From NCBI GenBank assembly GCA_051659505.1, contig JBOFOQ010000053.1, positions 1 to 11,712 on the forward strand: a stretch of DNA of 11,712 nt. Reading direction: 5' to 3'. Positions 1 through 5,054 of this stretch are shown here, piece by piece. Under the pieces are notes generated by a model. The model made no database searches and was not told the origin of the DNA. It saw nothing but the letters and a program-made list of their open reading frames with translations. Positions within the stretch are counted from its first letter, which is position 1. Each line of letters opens with the position of its first letter. The stretch is from JAGNZR01 sp051659505. GTDB taxonomy: Bacteria; Fusobacteriota; Fusobacteriia; Fusobacteriales; Fusobacteriaceae. The translations under genes and the position numbers were made by a program.

Positions 1-52
1 AAATAAAAATAAAAATAAAAATAAAAATAAAAATAAAAATAAAAATAAAAAT
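1..52. repeat. AAAAAT hexanucleotide tandem repeat (at window edge)
   Basis: Thymines recur every six bases (4, 10, 16 up to 52), giving about 8.7 uninterrupted copies of AAAAAT. The array runs off the left edge, so the copy number is a minimum. It lies directly beyond the pepT terminator. Read on the minus strand it is a run of ATTTTT units, which extends that terminator's U-rich tail. Perfect short-unit arrays like this can change length by slipped-strand replication, but no gene whose expression it might affect is visible in the window. Confidence 0.9.
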
Positions 53-55
53 ATT

Positions 56-93
56 AAAAATAAGACTATGAATAAAATTAGTCTTATTTTTTT
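56..93. terminator. Hairpin terminator, probably for pepT; works in both directions
   Basis: A 13-bp perfect inverted repeat (56-68 with 79-91) surrounds a 10-nt loop. The stem core is AATAAGACTA, flanked by A-runs and T-runs, so each strand ends in a U-tract after the hairpin. On the minus strand it lies about 70 bases past the pepT stop and continues into the ATTTTT repeat. On the plus strand it could end a transcript entering from the left of the window. Confidence 0.8.
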
Positions 94-163
94 ATTTATA
101 TAACAAATATTTTTTAATAAATTAATTGCTGTAAGAAATAAGTAGTTCTAAGATAATTGTAAA

Positions 164-1402
164 TTATTTCCAGTTATAAATAGCTATATTTTCAATTAAT
201 TTAACAATAACTTCCACAGCCTTATTCATAGATTCAATGGGAATATATTCAAATTTACCATGAAAATTATGACCTCCTGTAAAAATATTAGGGCAAGGTA
301 AGTTCATATAAGAAAGCCTTGCTCCATCAGTTCCACCTCTAATTGGACTAATAATAGGAGTAACCCCTACATCTAACATGGATTTTTGAGCAATATCAAC
401 TATATTCATAACAGGCTCTATTTTTTCTCTCATATTATAATAACTATCTTTAATTTCAATTTCAATTTTAGCATCTCTATATTTTTCATTTAAATATTTT
501 GCAATAGAAAGAGATAAATCTTTTTTTATCTGAAATTTTTCATTAGAGTGGTCTCTAATAATGTAACTAGATGAACAATTTTCCACATCACCACTTATAC
601 TTGTTAAAAGAAAAAACCCTTCATAACCACTTGTAAATTCAGGACGTTCATTAAGGGGAAGCATGGCATTGAACTCCATAGCTATTAACATAGCATTTAT
701 CATTTTGTTTTTAGCTGCACCAGGATGAATATCTCGTCCTATAAATTTAATTTTCATATTAGCAGCATTAAAATTTTCGTATTCTAATTCCCCAATCTCT
801 CCCCCATCAATTGTATAGGCGAATTTAGCACCAAATTTTTCAACATTGAATAAATTAGCCCCTCTCCCAATTTCTTCATCAGGAGTGAATCCTATTCTAA
901 TTTTTCCATGTTTTATCTCAGGCTTTGATTTTAATATTTTTATAGCTTCAATTATTTCTATAATTCCAGCTTTATTATCTCCCCCTAAAAGAGTAGTACC
1001 GTCAGTTACAATTATACTTTGACCTATATAGTTTTTAATTTCTGGAAAATGTTTAGTTTCAAGAACAATATTTTTTTCTTTGTTTAATACAATATCTTTT
1101 CCATCATAATTGCTTATAATGTTAGGCTTAACATTAGTTCCACTATAAGATGGAGCCGTGTCTATATGTGCAATAAATCCAACAGTGGGAATCTCTTTAT
1201 CTGTATTTGAAGGTAAAGTTGCCATAATATATCCGTGTTCATCTATCGATATTTCTTCCAGTCCAAGAGAATTTAAGTCAGCAATTATAGTATTAGCTAA
1301 ATTAAATTGAATATCTGTGCTAGGAGTTTTCAACGAGTTCGCATCAGAAGTTGTGTCAATTTTTACATATTCTAAAAATCTTTCAATCATATCTTTTTTC
1401 AT
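164..1402 (-). CDS. pepT: Tripeptide aminopeptidase PepT (peptidase T, M20B family)
   Basis: A cytosolic zinc exopeptidase that removes the N-terminal residue from tripeptides in the last steps of peptide use. At 412 aa it matches the family (about 408 aa). The M20 co-catalytic metal site is complete. H79 and D81 lie in HIDTAP, with D81 the residue that positions the catalytic site. The bridging aspartate is D142 in GGDNKAG. E176 (general base) and E177 lie in TPDEEIGRG, D199 in TIDGGEIG, and the C-terminal ligand H381 in GGHNFHGKFEY. IGRDIHPGAAK near 222-231 belongs to the dimerisation (lid) domain and GGTDGARLS near 357-364 to the substrate site. The start is supported by AAAGGAT 8 bases upstream. 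The gene is single, divergent from the MATE gene and followed by a hairpin terminator. Motifs make the identification firm; substrate range is inferred from the family. Confidence 0.96.
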   Translation of the reverse strand: MKKDMIERFLEYVKIDTTSDANSLKTPSTDIQFNLANTIIADLNSLGLEEISIDEHGYIMATLPSNTDKEIPTVGFIAHIDTAPSYSGTNVKPNIISNYDGKDIVLNKEKNIVLETKHFPEIKNYIGQSIIVTDGTTLLGGDNKAGIIEIIEAIKILKSKPEIKHGKIRIGFTPDEEIGRGANLFNVEKFGAKFAYTIDGGEIGELEYENFNAANMKIKFIGRDIHPGAAKNKMINAMLIAMEFNAMLPLNERPEFTSGYEGFFLLTSISGDVENCSSSYIIRDHSNEKFQIKKDLSLSIAKYLNEKYRDAKIEIEIKDSYYNMREKIEPVMNIVDIAQKSMLDVGVTPIISPIRGGTDGARLSYMNLPCPNIFTGGHNFHGKFEYIPIESMNKAVEVIVKLIENIAIYNWK

Positions 1403-1445
1403 TTTATCACATCCTTTAATACTGTAATTTATTAATCTTATTTTT

Positions 1446-1451
1446 ATTATA
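1446..1451 (-). promoter_or_regulatory. -10 box of the pepT promoter
   Basis: The minus strand reads a perfect TATAAT here, 44 bases before the pepT start codon. The -35 match about 17 bases further upstream (around 1469-1474, TAGATT) is poor, so the position rests mainly on the -10 box. It lies back to back with the MATE promoter in the 135-bp divergent intergenic region. Confidence 0.6.
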
Positions 1452-1492
1452 CTACTTACTCATTTTAAAATCTAATATTTTTTTATTTTTAT

Positions 1493-1500
1493 GATACAAT
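1493..1500 (+). promoter_or_regulatory. Extended -10 promoter of the MATE gene
   Basis: TGATACAAT is an extended -10 element (TG, one base, then TACAAT, 5 of 6 to consensus). The predicted transcript start is about 30 bases before the likely ATG at 1538. No good -35 box is seen at the right distance, which is usual for extended -10 promoters. I see no operator-like repeat beside it, so regulation of the pump is not evident. Confidence 0.5.
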
Positions 1501-1527
1501 ATAAAAAGATAAAAAAAATAAAAAAAT

Positions 1528-1533
1528 GAGGAA
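1528..1533 (+). promoter_or_regulatory. Ribosome binding site that sets the MATE start
   Basis: GAGGAA lies 4 bases before the ATG at 1538. The upstream in-frame ATG at 1526 overlaps this site and has only A-rich sequence before it. Initiation at 1538 is therefore more likely, removing four residues (MRNK) from the longest reading. Confidence 0.65.
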
Positions 1534-1537
1534 TAAA

Positions 1538-2884
1538 ATGAAAAATAATTTAGAAAAAGACAACATATGGAGGTTGATATTTAGGTATGGTATTCCCTCT
1601 ATAGTAACCATGTGGATATTTTCTCTTTATTCAATAGTGGACGGTTTTTTTATTAGCAAATACGTAGGAAGTAGAGGTTTAGCAGCAGTAAATATAGTTA
1701 TGCCTTTTATTAATTTATCCTTTGCTATAGGGATAATGATTGCAGTAGGAGGAGCAACTATTGTAGGAATAAAATTTGGAGAAAAGAAAAATATAGAAGC
1801 TTCAAGAATATTTAGTCTATCAGTTCAGTTATTAGTTGTTTTAGGAAGTTTTCTTTCTGTAATAGGAGTATTTTTTTCAGAAGTTTTGGTTAAATTTTTA
1901 GGAGCAAATTCGGTAATTTTAAATGACTCAAAAACATATCTTTTTTATATATCATTTTTTATTGTTGCCTATCTACTAGGATATGGATTAGAAATTTTTA
2001 TAAGAGTAGATGGAAGTCCTAGTTATTCTCTAATTTGTATAATTTTAGGTGGTATTGTCAATATAATTTTAGATTATTTTTTTATAGGAGTTTTTAATTG
2101 GGGAATTAGAGGAGCAGCATTAGCAACAGGAATAGGACAAATGAGTACTTTATTCCCTCTTATTTATTATTTGAAATATAAAAAGAGAAAACTATTATTT
2201 TTAATAACAAAATTTAAATTAAAGGATTCTCTTCAACTGATGTATAATGGGTCTTCAGAGTTTTTAGCTGAAATAACAACTGGTATAGTGATAATGGCTT
2301 TTAACATTAAGATAATAAACACTATAGGGGAAATGGGTGTTTCAGCTTTTGGTATAATTGGCTATCTTTCTACTCTTATAACTATGACTATGATAGGTTT
2401 TTCACAAGGAATACAGCCTATTATTAGCTACAATCACGGTGCTAAGAAAAATAAAAGGATTATTAGTGTTTTAAAAATTTCAATATCTGTGATTCTACTA
2501 TTAGGTTGCTTTTTCTATATTTCAATTAATTATTATTCAATTAAAATAGTTTCTATTTTCTCGAAAAACAATAGAGAATTAATGAAATTAACTGAAAATG
2601 CTATTAAATATTATAGTTTTACTTATCTTTTAATGGGAATAAATATATTCATTGGAGCATATTTTACAGCCATTGAAAAAGCTTTTATATCAAGTTTTTT
2701 AAGTGTTTTACGAGGCTTTATTTTTATAAATTTATTTCTATATTTTTTACCTAAATGGTTTGGAATAAACGGTCTTTGGTTTTCAGCTTCGCTAAATGAA
2801 ATAGCTGCTGCTGTTGTTTCAGTATTTGTTTTTTCTTATTTTATAATAAGAGAGAATAGGAAAATTGAAATTAGTAAAGAGTAA
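1538..2884 (+). CDS. MATE family multidrug/cation efflux transporter (MepA-like)
   Basis: An inner-membrane antiporter predicted to export organic cations or drugs using a Na+ or H+ gradient. From the chosen start the protein is 448 aa, normal for MATE proteins (about 440-460), with around 12 hydrophobic segments in two related halves. Family hallmarks are the N-terminal IPSIVTMW...LYSIVDGFFIS (residues 19-40, with the conserved proline P20 and acidic D35 in the first membrane helix) and the second-half signature GFSQGIQPIISYNHGAK. The overall pattern resembles the MepA branch more than NorM, but that is judged from motifs only. The longest open frame begins at 1526; 1538 is preferred because of the GAGGAA site. 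The gene is divergent from pepT. No terminator is visible between its stop and the tRNA-Leu 75 bases downstream. The substrate cannot be predicted. Confidence 0.92.
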   Translation: MKNNLEKDNIWRLIFRYGIPSIVTMWIFSLYSIVDGFFISKYVGSRGLAAVNIVMPFINLSFAIGIMIAVGGATIVGIKFGEKKNIEASRIFSLSVQLLVVLGSFLSVIGVFFSEVLVKFLGANSVILNDSKTYLFYISFFIVAYLLGYGLEIFIRVDGSPSYSLICIILGGIVNIILDYFFIGVFNWGIRGAALATGIGQMSTLFPLIYYLKYKKRKLLFLITKFKLKDSLQLMYNGSSEFLAEITTGIVIMAFNIKIINTIGEMGVSAFGIIGYLSTLITMTMIGFSQGIQPIISYNHGAKKNKRIISVLKISISVILLLGCFFYISINYYSIKIVSIFSKNNRELMKLTENAIKYYSFTYLLMGINIFIGAYFTAIEKAFISSFLSVLRGFIFINLFLYFLPKWFGINGLWFSASLNEIAAAVVSVFVFSYFIIRENRKIEISKE

Positions 2885-2908
2885 AAGGAGTTAAAGAGAA
2901 ATAAAAGA

Positions 2909-2937
2909 TTGACAAGGTTTAAAAATTGATGTAGTAT
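2909..2937 (+). promoter_or_regulatory. Sigma-70 type promoter of tRNA-Leu
   Basis: A perfect -35 TTGACA (2909-2914) is followed after 17 bp by TAGTAT (2932-2937; 4 of 6 to TATAAT). The predicted transcript start, near 2944, leaves a short leader of about 15 bases before the mature tRNA 5' end at 2959. It is the only full-consensus -35 box I noticed in the window, as expected for a stable RNA gene. Confidence 0.75.
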
Positions 2938-2958
2938 ATTTTACAGTAAGAGAGAAAA

Positions 2959-3044
2959 GCCTGGGTGGCGAAATGGTAAACGCAGTAGACTCAAAATCTA
3001 TCGGTGGTAACACCTTGGGGGTTCAAGTCCCCCCCTAGGCACCA
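2959..3044 (+). tRNA. tRNA-Leu (anticodon CAA)
   Basis: An 86-nt class II tRNA folds from the sequence. The 7-bp acceptor stem pairs GCCTGGG (2959-2965) with CCTAGGC (3034-3040), with one G-U pair. The D arm stem is GCG/CGC. The anticodon stem pairs GTAGA (2985-2989) with TCTAT (2997-3001) around loop CTCAAAA, giving anticodon CAA at 2992-2994, which reads UUG codons. The long variable arm that marks leucine/serine tRNAs has stem GGTG/CACC closed by a GTAA loop (3003-3014). The T arm is GGGGG-TTCAAGT-CCCCC. Discriminator A (3041), a leucine identity base, is followed by an encoded CCA (3042-3044). It has its own promoter and terminator but may also be transcribed from the MATE gene. Confidence 0.97.
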
Positions 3045-3113
3045 AAATATCTATAGCTAATTAGTAAATTGTTTAGAGTGTAAAAATTTGATTATAAAAT
3101 AGAAGAAATTAAT

Positions 3114-3164
3114 AAAACTCCAAAGAGAAAAAAGCTTAAGCTAATCTAATTTGGAGTTTTTTTT
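3114..3164. terminator. Two-way terminator between tRNA-Leu and the convergent 145-aa gene
   Basis: An 11-bp stem, AAAACTCCAAA (3114-3124) with TTTGGAGTTTT (3150-3160), has a 25-nt loop. The loop contains the palindrome AGCTTAAGCT, which could form a second small hairpin. The plus strand ends in eight T's (3157-3164), a good terminator for the tRNA transcript. On the minus strand the tail is weaker (TTTTATTAATTT), but its place just past the stop of the 145-aa gene suggests use both ways. Confidence 0.75.
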
Positions 3165-3196
3165 ATTAATAACATTCAGATATTTAAGTTGATACT

Positions 3197-3634
3197 CTAT
3201 TTTTTTTCAGATAAATATTTATAAATTCCTCTTATCCAATTATCAAAATACATATGTTCAAAAAACATAACATCATACATCTTAGGAGCTATTTTTAGAA
3301 AATTTTCTTTAAAAACTTCTAAGTTTAAGTCTTCCATATTAGTTTCTTTTTTTATTTTTATAAACATTTTTCTTATGTCGTTAGGAGTATAACCTGTATT
3401 TTTTTTACCTAAATGAATAACTTCACCATTTTTTTTTAATTTATTTTTTTGACAAAGTAAGAAAGCAGAATTTTTAACAGCAAAAACCCTATCATGTAAT
3501 GCCATATTTATTACTACATCTTTTATACTTCTGTGACTCTCATCGTTTAAGTTGTACTCCTTAAGCAAGTCTAAAGCACCTAATCTAATTTTGTGTGATA
3601 ATTCATTTTTTAATTCTTTTAAAATATTATCCAT
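3197..3634 (-). CDS. Conserved-looking hypothetical protein, 145 aa, function unknown
   Basis: I do not recognise this protein. It is a lysine-rich, probably soluble and mainly helical protein without signal peptide, membrane segment or metal-binding cysteine pattern (a single Cys at 61). Residues 35-65 (around SIKDVVINMALHDRVFAVKN) have the helix-turn-helix spacing of a HEAT/armadillo-type repeat, but only about one unit fits, so this is a weak guess. The C-terminal part (about 118-140) is rich in Phe, Tyr, Met and Trp and may form a hydrophobic packing surface. Coding status is supported by the AGGAG site 9 bases before the ATG, a good upstream promoter (TATAAT), intact length and a terminator just past the stop. 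It is transcribed alone, convergent with tRNA-Leu, so neighbours give no functional hint. Confidence 0.8.
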   Translation of the reverse strand: MDNILKELKNELSHKIRLGALDLLKEYNLNDESHRSIKDVVINMALHDRVFAVKNSAFLLCQKNKLKKNGEVIHLGKKNTGYTPNDIRKMFIKIKKETNMEDLNLEVFKENFLKIAPKMYDVMFFEHMYFDNWIRGIYKYLSEKK

Positions 3635-3668
3635 TAATTTTACTCCTATAAATTTTCTATTTTCTATT

Positions 3669-3697
3669 ATTATACAACTTAATTTATATTAATACAA
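3669..3697 (-). promoter_or_regulatory. Promoter of the 145-aa hypothetical gene
   Basis: On the minus strand a perfect -10 TATAAT (3669-3674) follows a partial -35 TTGTAT (3692-3697; 3 of 6) with a 17-bp spacer. It lies about 35 bases before the ATG. The octamer containing this -10 box is mirrored exactly at 3699-3706, giving a plus-strand TATAAT. Confidence 0.6.
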
Positions 3698-3698
3698 C

Positions 3699-3789
3699 TG
3701 TATAATAAATCAACTATACTAAGTAATATAAATTTATTATGCTAAGTATTAAAAACTCACATTGTATTCTAAAAGGAGTTTTGTTTTTT
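3699..3789 (+). ncRNA. Possible small RNA transcription unit (weak candidate)
   Basis: TGTATAAT (3699-3706) gives a plus-strand -10 box. A hairpin follows: AAAACTC (3752-3758) pairs with GAGTTTT (3776-3782), with a 17-nt loop, then a TTTTTT tract (3784-3789). If both are used, the transcript would begin near 3713 and be about 75 nt long. Inside it lies an AT-rich partly self-complementary stretch (about 3716-3749). There is no good -35 box and the hairpin is short and AU-rich, so this is only a hypothesis. The alternative is chance TATAAT-like and T-rich sequence in an AT-rich gap. Confidence 0.25.
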
Positions 3790-3943
3790 ATATTTTAGTC
3801 TAGGTAATTTAAATAAAGAAGTTATAACTTTTCCTTGTAATATAGAGAATAAAAGTATATAATTTTGTAAAATATATTTATAAAAAAAAGAAAGTGAAAG
3901 ACTCTTGTTAAAAAGATAATATAATGATATTTTCAAAAATTAT

Positions 3944-3951
3944 GCTATAAT
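3944..3951 (+). promoter_or_regulatory. Extended -10 promoter of the rlmN-PBP operon
   Basis: TGCTATAAT (3943-3951, TG from 3943) is a perfect extended -10 box. The predicted start near 3958 gives a leader of about 26 nt. A second TATAAT at 3920-3925 could be an additional -10 box, but neither has a convincing -35. Confidence 0.6.
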
Positions 3952-3973
3952 ATATAGTAAACTAAATATTCTT

Positions 3974-3980
3974 GGAGGAA
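3974..3980 (+). promoter_or_regulatory. Ribosome binding site that sets the rlmN start
   Basis: GGAGGAA ends 3 bases before the ATG at 3984 (5 bases from the GGAGG core). An in-frame TTG at 3972 overlaps the site and would not have its own, so the ATG at 3984 is preferred. Confidence 0.8.
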
Positions 3981-3983
3981 ACA

Positions 3984-5039
3984 ATGTCACAAAAAATAAA
4001 TCTTTTAAATTTAACTAAAAAAGAGCTAGAAACTTTTATAATAGAACAGGGAATGAAAAAATTCTACGGGAAACAAATATATAATTGGATTCATAAAAAA
4101 TATATAAGAGATATTAATGATATGAGTAATATTTCTATTAAAGATAGAGAGATGCTCTCAGAATTATCTTACATACCATTTTTAAACCTACTAAAGTACC
4201 AAGTTTCAAAAGTTGATAGAACAGAAAAGTTTTTATTTCAATTAGAAGACGGAAAAAGTATAGAAACAGTTTTAATAAGAACAAAAGACAGAAATACATT
4301 ATGTATTTCCTCGCAAGTTGGCTGTGCTGTAGGGTGCGATTTTTGTGCAACTGGTATAAATGGTTTTGCTAGAAATTTAGAGCTAAGTGAAATATTAAAT
4401 CAAGTTTATACTGTGGAAAGAAGATTAACTAAACAAAATGAAAACTTAACAAATATTGTATATATGGGAATGGGAGAGCCTCTTCTTAACTTTGAAAATG
4501 TTATAAAATCATTGGAAATGTTTTCTGATGAAGAAGGAATAAATATTTCAAAAAGAAAAATAACTGTTTCAACTGCTGGGATAATTCCAGGAATAGAAAA
4601 ACTTTTAGAAAGAAAAATCCATGTGGAATTAGCAATATCGCTTCATAGTGCAATAGATCAAAAAAGAGATTTGATTATGCCAATAAATAAGACATATCCT
4701 TTAATAGATTTGCATACAACTCTTGTAGCATATCAAAAACAAACTAATAGAAGAATAACTTTTGAATATTTATTATTAAACAATGTAAATATGTCTGAAG
4801 GAGACGCCAATGCTCTAGCTAATTTCGTTCATGATTTTGATCATATGGTTAATTTAATTCCATATAACCCAGTTGAAGGAAAGCCCTATGAGACTCCAGC
4901 AGAAAAGAAAGTAGAAAAATTCCTTTCAATATTAGAAGGAAAAAGAAAGGTTAATGTATCTATAAGAACAACAAAAGGAACAGATATAGACGGTGCTTGT
5001 GGACAGCTTAAAAGAAAAGTTGAAAAAAATACTAAATAG
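3984..5039 (+). CDS. rlmN: Dual-specificity RNA methyltransferase RlmN (23S rRNA A2503 / tRNA A37, C2-methylation)
   Basis: A cytosolic radical-SAM enzyme that makes 2-methyladenosine at A2503 of 23S rRNA in the peptidyl-transferase centre and at A37 of some tRNAs. From the chosen ATG it is 351 aa, typical for RlmN. The 4Fe-4S cysteines are C114, C118 and C121 (CAVGCDFC). The two mechanistic cysteines are also present: C107 in TLCISSQ and C339 in GACGQL, the residue that is methylated and links to RNA in studied homologues. E94 in SIETVLI matches the conserved glutamate, and GMGEP (162-166) is the SAM-binding GGEP-like motif. These features fit both RlmN and its relative Cfr; the single chromosomal copy in a housekeeping operon favours RlmN. 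The PBP gene starts 15 bases downstream with no terminator between, so the two are probably one operon. Confidence 0.95.
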   Translation: MSQKINLLNLTKKELETFIIEQGMKKFYGKQIYNWIHKKYIRDINDMSNISIKDREMLSELSYIPFLNLLKYQVSKVDRTEKFLFQLEDGKSIETVLIRTKDRNTLCISSQVGCAVGCDFCATGINGFARNLELSEILNQVYTVERRLTKQNENLTNIVYMGMGEPLLNFENVIKSLEMFSDEEGINISKRKITVSTAGIIPGIEKLLERKIHVELAISLHSAIDQKRDLIMPINKTYPLIDLHTTLVAYQKQTNRRITFEYLLLNNVNMSEGDANALANFVHDFDHMVNLIPYNPVEGKPYETPAEKKVEKFLSILEGKRKVNVSIRTTKGTDIDGACGQLKRKVEKNTK

Positions 5040-5054
5040 AGAAGAGGTTGGAGT

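Larger units (their letters stand above)
3635..3983. other. 349-bp non-coding intergenic region with divergent promoters
   Basis: No open reading frame with a ribosome binding site is visible on either strand. The region holds the promoter of the leftward 145-aa gene, a mirrored TATAAT on the plus strand (3701-3706) and two CTAAGTA heptamers (3719-3725 and 3742-3748). It also holds a weak hairpin with U-tract (3752-3789) and the rlmN promoter near 3944-3951. Nothing recognisable as a known riboswitch is present. The central part, about 3790-3900, shows no feature I can support. Confidence 0.6.

Noticed and set aside
1..52. CRISPR array or origin-type iterons at the left edge
   Set aside because: The unit is only six A/T bases with no spacers and no DnaA-like boxes; it is a simple sequence repeat.
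3972..3983. TTG start of rlmN, four residues upstream
   Set aside because: It overlaps the GGAGGAA site that serves the ATG at 3984.
4138..4350. Minus-strand reading frame of 70 codons inside rlmN
   Set aside because: It lies fully opposite rlmN, whose motifs (cluster cysteines at the end of this stretch) are intact; no ribosome binding site or promoter of its own, and the translation is low-complexity Leu/Phe-rich.
3984..5039. Cfr-type antibiotic-resistance methyltransferase instead of RlmN
   Set aside because: Cfr and RlmN share the cluster and mechanistic cysteines, but this is a single chromosomal copy in a housekeeping operon with no mobile element nearby. A phylogenetic tree would settle it.
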